Positions 1-6,749 of a stretch of DNA of 12,194 nucleotides are shown here, piece after piece (position 1 is the first letter of the stretch; every line of letters starts with the position of its first letter). Source of the stretch: CALKHQ01 sp050329975 (GTDB lineage: Bacteria; Pseudomonadota; Alphaproteobacteria; CALKHQ01). Made by a program: the position numbers and the translations under genes. The notes beneath the pieces were generated by a model, which made no database searches, had not been told where the DNA came from, and was given only the letters and a program-made list of their open reading frames with translations. The stretch spans positions 1-12,194 of the forward strand of contig JBHJOG010000146.1 in the NCBI GenBank assembly GCA_050329975.1, given 5' to 3'.

Positions 1-360
1 GTCGACCTTGCCGCCCCAGCCGTTGAACTGCCAGTCCACGCCTGCCAGCACGCCGTTCGGACCGACCAGGAAGGTGGGGCCGGTGTCGCGCAGCCATGCC
101 TCTTCCAGGTCCAGCATCAGGATGTCGACCGAATCGCCGCAGCGCAGCGAGGCATCGGCCATATCGGCGGGGGCGGCGACCATCGTCACCGGCTCGTACT
201 CGGCGATCGCACGCGCGACCTCGGCATAGGCGTCCCGGGCGGCCTCCAGCCGGTCGCCCCATTTGCCGGGTCCGGATGGCCATGCGATCCAGCATCGCGC
301 GTGATCCGCCCACTCCGGCGGCATCGCAAAGCCTGCGGCGGCCGGCGTCGCGTCCGTCAT
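1..360 (-). CDS. aguA: Agmatine deiminase, N-terminal 120 residues (partial, cut by window edge)
   Basis: Agmatine deiminase (porphyromonas-type peptidylarginine deiminase family) hydrolyses agmatine to N-carbamoylputrescine and ammonia, a cytosolic step from arginine to putrescine. The visible part matches the family start: MPPEWADHARCWIAWP (residues 13-28), EPVTM (56-60), EEAWLRDTGPTF (86-97, with the conserved Arg-Asp-Thr-Gly-Pro) and GVDWQFNGWGG (107-117). The family is usually about 340-370 residues, so two thirds is missing, including the catalytic Cys and His region; intactness cannot be judged. The ATG at 360 is supported by a strong AGGGAGGG ribosome site (369-376) eight bases upstream. 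It lies 106 bp downstream of the PotG-like ATPase on the same strand, so co-transcription with the polyamine importer is plausible and would supply agmatine or take the product. Family assignment is firm; substrate is inferred from family. Confidence 0.93.
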   Translation of the reverse strand, partial: MTDATPAAAGFAMPPEWADHARCWIAWPSGPGKWGDRLEAARDAYAEVARAIAEYEPVTMVAAPADMADASLRCGDSVDILMLDLEEAWLRDTGPTFLVGPNGVLAGVDWQFNGWGGKVD

Positions 361-386
361 CGACCGGTCCCTCCCTCAGTGCCCTT

Positions 387-444
387 GCGTCCTGGCCCCT
401 GGCGTCGTGGCCCCTGACGTCGTGGCCCCTGACGTCGTGGCCCC
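387..444. repeat. 15-bp tandem repeat between the transporter ATPase gene and aguA
   Basis: Unit TGGCCCCTGACGTCG is present as three consecutive copies at 393-407 (one mismatch, G for A), 408-422 and 423-437. A degenerate partial copy lies before it (387-392) and a partial copy TGGCCCC after it (438-444). Each full perfect copy contains the palindrome GACGTC. The array fills most of the 106-bp gap between the stop of the ATPase gene and the aguA ribosome site, so it lies in the presumed 5' leader of aguA. No T-run follows it, so it does not look like a simple terminator. Confidence 0.85.
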
Positions 445-466
445 GGGCATGCTGGCGGCGGGTTGC

Positions 467-1609
467 TCACTCGGTCAGGACGATGACGCTCTGGGGCGTC
501 CATGTCACGCCGATTTCGCTTCCGGGCGCCAGCTGTTTGGACTGCAGCTGGTCGCCGCTGTTGGCGGCGTGCAGCTTGATGTTCTGGCCGTTGCGGAGGG
601 TCAGCTGGCAGAGGGAGCTCTCCCCCTGATAGGCGGTGGCGCTGAGCCGGGCGGTGAGGAAGTTGATGTCGTGGCGCACGTCGCCGTTGACCAGCGCCAG
701 CCGCTCGGGCCGGATCGCCGCCCAGACCTTGTCGCCGACGGCGACCCGGTCGGCACCCGGACAGGCGGAGTCGGCCTCGATCGATGACTCGATGCTGTCG
801 CTCCTGATCAGGATCTGGCTGTCGTTGCGGGCCGTGATCTCGCCCTCGAACAGATTGACCGACCCGATGAAGTCGGCGACGAAGCGGCTGGCGGGACGCT
901 CGTAGATCTCTTCGGGGGTGCCGATCTGGGCGATCCGGCCGGCATTCATCACCCCGATCCGGTCGGCCATGCTCATCGCCTCGTCCTGGTCGTGGGTGAC
1001 GATGACGAAGGTGATGCCGACCTCCCGCTGCAGGCGCTTGAGTTCGAACTGCATCTCCTCGCGCAGCTTCTTGTCCAGGGCCGACAGCGGCTCGTCGAGC
1101 AGCAGCACCTTCGGCTCCTTGACCAGCGCTCGGGCAAGCGCCACCCGCTGGCGCTGGCCGCCGGACAGCTTGTCGGGCTTGCGGTCCTCCAGCCCGGTGA
1201 GGCGGACCATCTCCAGCACGCGCTTGACCCTGCGCTCACGCTCGGCGGCGGCGACACCGGTGACCCGGAGGCCGTAGCCCACATTGGCGGCTACCGTCAT
1301 GTGCGGGAACACGGCATAGGACTGGAACACCATGTTGACCGGGCGGCGGTTCGGCGCGATCCGGGCCATGTCACGGCCATCGATCATGATGCGCCCGCTG
1401 GTCGGGGCCTCGAACCCCGCCAGCATGCGCAACAGCGTGGTCTTGCCGCAGCCCGAGGGGCCGAGCAGGGCGAAGAACTCGTTCTGCGCGATCACCAGGT
1501 CGACGTCGTCGACCGCGATCACCCGTTCGGCAAAGCGCTTGCCGACCTTCTCGACCACGATCGTCGGCGCTGGCGTCGGTACATGCTGTGCGGCAGTATC
1601 CTGGGTCAC
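467..1609 (-). CDS. potG: Putrescine/spermidine-type ABC transporter ATP-binding protein (PotG-like)
   Basis: This is the cytosolic ATPase that powers polyamine import with the two permeases upstream. At 380 residues it is normal family length. Visible motifs are Walker A GPSGCGKT (50-57), Q-loop Gln96 in VFQSY, signature LSGGQRQR (148-155), Walker B LLLDEP (169-174), D-loop SALD, H-loop His206 in VTHDQDEAM, then a TOBE-type C-terminal domain from about 250, starting with IGSVNLFEG as in PotG. The start is taken as GTG at 1609, because GTGA overlaps the permease stop by 4 nt, an arrangement typical of coupled translation. The frame stays open further upstream, but that extension runs over permease codons and is not protein-like for this family. 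A GAGGA lies about 12 bases upstream of GTG. The resemblance to PotG is by recognition of motifs and of the C-terminal end; substrate could also be another polyamine or a related amine. Confidence 0.93.
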   Translation of the reverse strand: MTQDTAAQHVPTPAPTIVVEKVGKRFAERVIAVDDVDLVIAQNEFFALLGPSGCGKTTLLRMLAGFEAPTSGRIMIDGRDMARIAPNRRPVNMVFQSYAVFPHMTVAANVGYGLRVTGVAAAERERRVKRVLEMVRLTGLEDRKPDKLSGGQRQRVALARALVKEPKVLLLDEPLSALDKKLREEMQFELKRLQREVGITFVIVTHDQDEAMSMADRIGVMNAGRIAQIGTPEEIYERPASRFVADFIGSVNLFEGEITARNDSQILIRSDSIESSIEADSACPGADRVAVGDKVWAAIRPERLALVNGDVRHDINFLTARLSATAYQGESSLCQLTLRNGQNIKLHAANSGDQLQSKQLAPGSEIGVTWTPQSVIVLTE

Positions 1610-2469
1610 GGTTTTGCTGGTTCCTCGCTCTTCTGGCCTGCCCGCTGGCGAAGCGGCGACTGCAGGCGCAACGCGATGACGGTGATCGCGATGGTCAGCA
1701 CGATCAGCACCGTCGAGGCAGCATTGACCTCCGGGGTGACGCTGAACCTGACCATCGAATAGATCTTGATCGGGAAGGTCGGGGTGTCCGGCCCGGCGGT
1801 GAAGAAGGTGATCACGAAGTCGTCCAGCGACAGGGTGAAGGCGAGCATGGCGCCGGCGATCAGGCCGATCTTCATATGCGGCAGCATGATGTCGCGCACG
1901 ATCTGCCACTCGCTGGCGCCCAGGTCTCGCGCCGCCTCGGCCAGCGAACGGTCGAAACCGGCAAGCCTAGCCCGGACCACGACCGTCACGAAGGGGAAGG
2001 TGAAGGCGATGTGGGCGGCCGTAATCGCGCTCAGGTTCAGCGGCCAGGGCGCGGTCCGCGAATAGTCGAACCAGCCGATGCGCGAAAAGAACACCATCAG
2101 CGACACGCCCATGCAGATCTCGGGGATCACAATGGGCAGGGCGCTGATCCCTTCGTAGACCGGCTTGCCGGGGAAGCGGAAGCGATAGAGCGCGAGCGCC
2201 ACCATCCCGCCGAGGATCGTCGCGACCAGGGTGGCGACGAAGGCGATGGTCAGCGAGTTGAAGAAGGCCTGGATCAGGCTGGCGTTGGTGGCGGCCCGCT
2301 CGTAATACTCGAAGGTGAACCCGCTCCAGACTATGTTGCGGCGGCTGTCGTTGAAGCTGAAGACGACGAGGGTGATGATCGGCAGGTAGAGGAAGACCAG
2401 CACGAAGCCGATGATCAGCCTGATCCAGGCCTTCCGGTAGTAGTCGAGAGGTCCGGCCGGCGTCCTCAT
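1606..2469 (-). CDS. potI: Polyamine ABC transporter permease, PotI/PotC-like
   Basis: This is an inner-membrane permease of 287 residues, the usual size. Six hydrophobic segments lie near residues 16-38, 67-97, 106-130, 146-168, 198-225 and 247-268. The ATPase-docking EAA loop is AEAARDLGASEWQIVRDIMLP (from 177). The stretch SLDDFVITFF followed by PIKIYSMVRFSVTPEVNA is characteristic of PotC/PotI. The ATG at 2469 shares its A with the TGA of the upstream permease (TGATG), and its own TGA overlaps the GTG of the ATPase, so all three genes are probably translationally coupled. The same frame stays open upstream to about 3285, but that stretch lies inside the first permease and is an artefact. 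It would pair with the upstream PotH-like permease to form the heterodimeric channel. Confidence 0.93.
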   Translation of the reverse strand: MRTPAGPLDYYRKAWIRLIIGFVLVFLYLPIITLVVFSFNDSRRNIVWSGFTFEYYERAATNASLIQAFFNSLTIAFVATLVATILGGMVALALYRFRFPGKPVYEGISALPIVIPEICMGVSLMVFFSRIGWFDYSRTAPWPLNLSAITAAHIAFTFPFVTVVVRARLAGFDRSLAEAARDLGASEWQIVRDIMLPHMKIGLIAGAMLAFTLSLDDFVITFFTAGPDTPTFPIKIYSMVRFSVTPEVNAASTVLIVLTIAITVIALRLQSPLRQRAGQKSEEPAKP

Positions 2470-3383
2470 CAGAAGTCGGCCCCCCGCCTGCCGGCGGCGA
2501 TGCTGCGCAGGGCCAGCGCGCCGAAGGTGGCATAAAGCAGGATGAACGAGAGGGCGGCCCCGAACGGCCAGTTGTTGGCCGCCCCGAACTGGCGCTCGAT
2601 CACGTTGGCGATCATCGAGTTCTCCGTGCCGCCCAGCAGTTCGGGGACCAGGAACGAGCCCAGCGCGGGGATCATGACCAGGATGACGCCGGAGATGATG
2701 CCGGGGACGGCGAGCGGGACCACCACGCTGAAGAAGGTCCGGATCTGGCCGGCGCCGAGGTCGAGGCTCGCCTCCAGATAGCTGCGGTCCAGCCGTTCCA
2801 CCGCGGCATAGAGCGGCAGCACCATGAACGGGAAATGGACATAGACCAGCCCGATCAGCACGCCGAAATTGTTGTAGAGCATGTCCAGCGGCACGAACCG
2901 GTCGCCGAGCAGGGCGGCCTCGCCGAGCCCGACCCAGTCGAGCAGGCCGTCCGCCTGGGTCCACAGCCATTCCAGCCCGAAATTGACCTGGCCCCGGGTG
3001 CGGAACACGGCGATCAGGGCATAGGTGCGGATCAGCAGGTTGGTCCAGAACGGCAGGATCATCAGCAGCAGCAGCAGGGCCTTCATCCGCGGCGGCGCGA
3101 AGCTGATGCCGAGCGCCACCGGCAGCGCGAAGACCAGGCAGATGGCGGTGGTCAGGCCGGCCATCCACAGCGAGCGGATGAAGATCTGGACGTATTCCGG
3201 GTCGAAGGCCCGCAGGTACTGCTCGGCAGTCCAGTCGATGGTGACGGTGATCAGGTCGCTCTGGTGCCCGAAGCTCAGGATCCACACCAGCGACAGCGGC
3301 ACCAGGAAGAAGACGAACAGCCAGACTGTCGCCGGGGACAGCAGGACGAGGAAGGCGCGAGGGGCGCTACGCCAGCTTTCCAT
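2469..3383 (-). CDS. potH: Polyamine ABC transporter permease, PotH/PotB-like
   Basis: This is the first permease of the importer, 304 residues. Hydrophobic segments lie near 13-38, 68-95, 100-127, 170-197, 218-243 and 273-296. Family landmarks are ILPFWTNLLIRTYA (109-122), VYVHFPFMVLPLY (180-192), EAA loop EASLDLGAGQIRTFFSVVVP (204-223) and PALGSFLVPELLGG (239-252), all close to PotB/PotH. The start is ATG at 3383; only weak GGGACGGG purine-rich sequence stands upstream. It begins 107 bp after the RND pump stop on the same strand, so it could have its own promoter or be read through. In pot operons a periplasmic binding-protein gene (potF or potD) normally accompanies these genes; none is found in this window, so it must lie elsewhere or beyond aguA. 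Confidence 0.93.
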   Translation of the reverse strand: MESWRSAPRAFLVLLSPATVWLFVFFLVPLSLVWILSFGHQSDLITVTIDWTAEQYLRAFDPEYVQIFIRSLWMAGLTTAICLVFALPVALGISFAPPRMKALLLLLMILPFWTNLLIRTYALIAVFRTRGQVNFGLEWLWTQADGLLDWVGLGEAALLGDRFVPLDMLYNNFGVLIGLVYVHFPFMVLPLYAAVERLDRSYLEASLDLGAGQIRTFFSVVVPLAVPGIISGVILVMIPALGSFLVPELLGGTENSMIANVIERQFGAANNWPFGAALSFILLYATFGALALRSIAAGRRGADF

Positions 3384-3398
3384 GATGTTGGCCGTTGC

Positions 3399-3422
3399 CC
3401 GTCCCGGTCAGATCCGTCCCGG
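3399..3422. promoter_or_regulatory. Paired 9-bp direct repeats upstream of the permease operon, possible operator
   Basis: The sequence CCGTCCCGG occurs at 3399-3407 and again at 3414-3422, with start-to-start spacing of 15 bp. It sits 16-39 bp upstream of the PotH-like start in the 107-bp gap after the RND gene. Direct repeats at this spacing can be a binding site, but no clear -35/-10 pair is visible, and in such GC-rich DNA a chance repeat is possible. Confidence 0.25.
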
Positions 3423-3473
3423 CACGGTAGTCGGCATTGCCGGCGAGTGCCACCGTGTTCGCGCCGGATCGGC

Positions 3474-3491
3474 AGGACCGCGTGCGGTCCT
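3474..3491 (-). terminator. Perfect inverted repeat at the 3' end of the RND gene, possible hairpin terminator
   Basis: AGGACCGC (3474-3481) and GCGGTCCT (3484-3491) are perfect inverted arms around two bases, so a stem of about seven pairs with a CGTG loop can form. The arm begins at the last base of the RND stop codon (3493-3491) and continues downstream on the minus strand. No T-run follows, so it is not a canonical intrinsic terminator; it could instead protect the transcript 3' end or act in partial termination before the transporter operon. Confidence 0.4.
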
Positions 3492-6400
3492 CATTCGGCG
3501 GCAGCCGCGCCGCCGGTCTTGCCGGCTTCGTCCCGCACCGGCCTGATGGCGCCGGGTTCGGGTGTCGACCTGGCGGCTGGTTCGCCGTCGTGGCGCCCGC
3601 GCGATTCGATGGTGGCGACGAACAGCGACATCAGCGGCGGCACGATGGCCAGCGTCAGGACCGCCGACAGCGTCAGCCCGCCGACCACCACCGAGCCCAG
3701 GCCGCGATAGAGTTCCGACCCGGCCCCGGGGAACACGACCAGCGGCAGCATGCCGAACACGCTGGTCAGCGTCGACATGAAGATCGGCCGGATCCGGTTG
3801 CGGGTGGCGTGCGCGATGGCGGTCTCCGCATCCATGCCTTCGGTGCGGATGTTGTACAGGGTCTGGTGGACCAGCAGGATCGCATTGTTGACCACGATGC
3901 CGATCAGGATGACGAAGCCGAGCATGGTCAGCATGTCCAGCTTCTGGTCCTGGTAGAGGTTCAGGACCTGCAGGCCCAGCAACCCGCCCGCAGCCGCGAC
4001 CGGCACCGACAGGATGATGATCAGCGGGTAGATGAAGCTCTCGAACAGCACTGCCATCACCAGGTAGACGATGACGACCGCGATCATCAGGTCGACGACC
4101 AGCGCATCCCAGGTCACCGCCAGCTTGTCGGCGGTGCCAGACAGGTTGAACCGGACGTCGCTCGGCGTGCCCTGGGCCTCGATGGCGGCGACCACCTGCT
4201 CCCGCAGCAGGTTGATCGCCGTCTCCAGCGGCATCGCCGGCGACGGGGTGATCTGCAGGGTCACCGTGCGGTTGAGCTCGAGGTGCCGGATCTCGGTCGG
4301 TCCGGCCGTGAGCTGGACGTCGGCCACCGACGCGACCGGCACAATGTCGCCGCTGGCGGTGACGACCGGCATCGCGGCGATGGACTGGGTCGATTCCGGT
4401 CCCGCGGTGCGCCCGATCAGCATCAGGTCGATCCGCTCGCTGCCGACCGTGATCTCGTCGACCCGCAGGCCGTCGTTGAAGGCGTCGACCGTCTGCCCGA
4501 GTTCGAGCGCGGTCACCCCGTTGTCGGCAAGCCGCATCCGGTTCGGGTAGATCCGGACTTCGGGCGCGCCGAGCGTCAGGTCGGGCAGCGGGCGGGTCTG
4601 GTGGCCCTGCTCGAACGGCAGCACGCCGATGGTCATGCCGAAGGCCTGTTGCGCGACTCCCAGGATCACCTCCAGGTCGTCGCCGGAGATGTCGAGGTCG
4701 ATGCTGCGGCCGCCGCCGAGGCCGCGCCCGAACAGCGACGGCTGGAAGAAGAAGCCGAAGGTGCCGGGCTCGGCGAAGACCGGCCCCTGCATCGGCCCGA
4801 TCAGCTCGCCGGCCCGGTCGATCTGGACGGCGGCCCCGCCGATGAAGGCCTGGGACTTGAGCGCGACCGTGAAGAAGCCGTCGAACTTCGGCAGGCCGTC
4901 CTCGGTGGGCTCGGGCCCGCTCTCGGTGCGCCACAGCGGCCGCGTCGCCGCTTCGACGCTCTGGTTGATCGCCGCCGTCGTCGCCAGGTTGTAGCCGGGG
5001 GGCGGCAGGATCACGCCGAAGACGAAGTTCTGGTTCCCGGTGGGCAGGTAGTCCAGGTCCGGACGGAAGATGTAGACGAAGGCGCTGGCGACGAAGACGA
5101 TGCCGAACACGGTGCCGAGCGCAACCGCCTTCGACCTGACCACGATGCGGGCGAACTCGGAGACCGTGCGCACGAACGCGCCGGCGAAATCGTCGATGCC
5201 CGGCAGCCGGAACCGCTGCTGGTCGGTGGGCGCGTGGGTCAGCAGCCGGTTCGACAGCGCCGGGATCACCGTGATCGAGACCACGAGCGAGAGCAGCACC
5301 GAGACCGAGATGGCGACCGCGATGTCGCGGAACAGCTGGCCGACCTCCAGCTCCATGGTCAGGATCGGGATGAACACCATGACGGTGGTCAGCGCCGAGA
5401 CCAGCACCGCGCCCCAGACCTGGGAGGCACCCTTGAACGCGGCCTCGAACCGCGACAAGCCCTCCTGGCGCAGGCGGTAGATGTTCTCCAGCACCACGAT
5501 CGCGGCGTCGACCACCATGCCGACCGCAAAGGCGATTCCCGCCAGCGAGACCACGTTGAGCGATCGGCCCAGCGCCGCCATCACCACGAAGGAGCCGATC
5601 ACCGAGACCGGGATCGACAGCGAGACCACCAGCGTCGCCCGCCACGAGCGCAGGAAGATCATCAGCGCGCCGGCCGCCAGCAGGCCGCCGAACAGGATGT
5701 TCTGGTTGACCAGGTCGATCGCCGAATTGATGTAGACGGTCTCGTCATAGACCTGGGTGAGCTGCAGCCCGGCGGCCGAAAGGGCGGTACTGTTCAGCTC
5801 GTCGACGACGGCATGAACCGCTTCCATGGTCTCGATCACGTTGGCGCCCGCATCGCGCACCGCGTTGATCGCGATCGCCGGCTCGCCGAAATAGCGGATG
5901 ATCGCTTCCTGGTCCTTGTAGGCGAACCCGACCTCGGCGATGTCGCCGATGGTCACCCGGCCGACGCCACCGGCCTCGTTCTCGGCGCTGCGCACCAGCA
6001 CGGCGCGCACCTGGTCCGGGTCGTTCAGCGCGCCCTCGGTCCGCACGGTGTAGCTGCGCTTGCCCTCGTCGATGTCGCCGGCCGAGATCGAGGCGTTGGC
6101 GGCCCGCAGCGCCGCCGCCACCTGGCCGACGGTCAGGCGGTACTGGGACAGCCGCAGCGGATCGACGATCACCTGCATCTCGCGCTCGGTGCCGCCATAG
6201 GCGTTGATGCCCGAGATGCCGTCGACGCGCTGCAGCCGGTCGCCGATGATGTCGTCGACCAGGTCGCCATAGGTGTGGATCGGCCGCTCGTTGCCTTCGA
6301 CCCGGTTGAGCACGAACCAGGCGATCGGGTTGTCGTCGCTGCCCGACGTCCCAAGCGTCGGCTCCGTCGCCTCGTCGGGGTAGCCCGAGACCCGCTGCAG

Positions 6401-6733
6401 CCGGTTGGAGACCAGCAGCAGCGCCCGGTCCATGTCCTGGCCGACGGAGAATTCCAGCGTGATCTGGGCGCTGCCGTTCTGCGAGGTCGACAGCATGCGC
6501 TGCAGGCCTTCGACGCCCTTCAGCGCCTCTTCCTGCTTGTTGACGATCTCGCGCTCGACCTCGGCCGGGGCGGCGCCGGGCCAGATCGTGCTGATCGTGA
6601 TCACCGGCTCGCGCACGTCCGGCGCCAGCTGGATCGGGATCGTCATCAGTCCGATGTAGCCGAACAGCAGCACCATCAGCACGGCTGCGATCACGGCGAT
6701 CGGCCGTGCGATCGCGACCTTGATCAGGTTCAT
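3491..6733 (-). CDS. RND-family efflux pump, inner-membrane permease subunit (HAE/AcrB superfamily)
   Basis: This is a proton-driven inner-membrane efflux transporter of 1080 residues, full family length (about 1000-1080). It opens with the TM1 signature ARPIAVIAAVLMVLLFG and PIQLAPDV, has the porter-domain motif TIWPGAAPAEVEREIVNKQEEALKGVEG (about 49-76), a TM2-6 block (about 345-495), a second TM7 (about 535-556) and a TM8-12 block (about 880-1040). TM4 reads GMVVDAAIVVLEN: Asp409 is kept but Ala410 replaces the second Asp of AcrB. TM10 reads GIVVNNAILLV, with Asn949 where AcrB has Lys940. The hydrophilic tail after about 1042 is Ala/Gly/Pro/Glu-rich. The gene follows its adaptor by 16 bp. 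Substrates cannot be read from sequence; drugs, detergents or lipids are all possible. It lacks the charged TM pattern I would expect of a CzcA/CusA metal pump, but that is not decisive. Confidence 0.94.
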   Translation of the reverse strand: MNLIKVAIARPIAVIAAVLMVLLFGYIGLMTIPIQLAPDVREPVITISTIWPGAAPAEVEREIVNKQEEALKGVEGLQRMLSTSQNGSAQITLEFSVGQDMDRALLLVSNRLQRVSGYPDEATEPTLGTSGSDDNPIAWFVLNRVEGNERPIHTYGDLVDDIIGDRLQRVDGISGINAYGGTEREMQVIVDPLRLSQYRLTVGQVAAALRAANASISAGDIDEGKRSYTVRTEGALNDPDQVRAVLVRSAENEAGGVGRVTIGDIAEVGFAYKDQEAIIRYFGEPAIAINAVRDAGANVIETMEAVHAVVDELNSTALSAAGLQLTQVYDETVYINSAIDLVNQNILFGGLLAAGALMIFLRSWRATLVVSLSIPVSVIGSFVVMAALGRSLNVVSLAGIAFAVGMVVDAAIVVLENIYRLRQEGLSRFEAAFKGASQVWGAVLVSALTTVMVFIPILTMELEVGQLFRDIAVAISVSVLLSLVVSITVIPALSNRLLTHAPTDQQRFRLPGIDDFAGAFVRTVSEFARIVVRSKAVALGTVFGIVFVASAFVYIFRPDLDYLPTGNQNFVFGVILPPPGYNLATTAAINQSVEAATRPLWRTESGPEPTEDGLPKFDGFFTVALKSQAFIGGAAVQIDRAGELIGPMQGPVFAEPGTFGFFFQPSLFGRGLGGGRSIDLDISGDDLEVILGVAQQAFGMTIGVLPFEQGHQTRPLPDLTLGAPEVRIYPNRMRLADNGVTALELGQTVDAFNDGLRVDEITVGSERIDLMLIGRTAGPESTQSIAAMPVVTASGDIVPVASVADVQLTAGPTEIRHLELNRTVTLQITPSPAMPLETAINLLREQVVAAIEAQGTPSDVRFNLSGTADKLAVTWDALVVDLMIAVVIVYLVMAVLFESFIYPLIIILSVPVAAAGGLLGLQVLNLYQDQKLDMLTMLGFVILIGIVVNNAILLVHQTLYNIRTEGMDAETAIAHATRNRIRPIFMSTLTSVFGMLPLVVFPGAGSELYRGLGSVVVGGLTLSAVLTLAIVPPLMSLFVATIESRGRHDGEPAARSTPEPGAIRPVRDEAGKTGGAAAAE

Positions 6734-6749
6734 CGCGCCGGCCCCGCGC

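Noticed and set aside
96..629. A plus-strand open frame containing a repeated Leu-Ala/Thr-Ser-Trp-Pro pentapeptide
   Set aside because: The pentapeptide is only the translation of the 15-bp DNA repeat, and the frame overlaps aguA and the end of the ATPase gene on the opposite strand with Arg/Pro/Ser-rich filler.
1610..1909. A longer N-terminus for the ATPase starting at 1909
   Set aside because: The added 100 residues are out-of-frame permease sequence; the GTG at 1609 with the GTGA overlap gives the normal family N-terminus.
2470..3285. A longer N-terminus for the PotI-like permease starting at 3285
   Set aside because: The added residues are a frame-shifted reading of the PotH-like gene; the family start and TGATG overlap support 2469.
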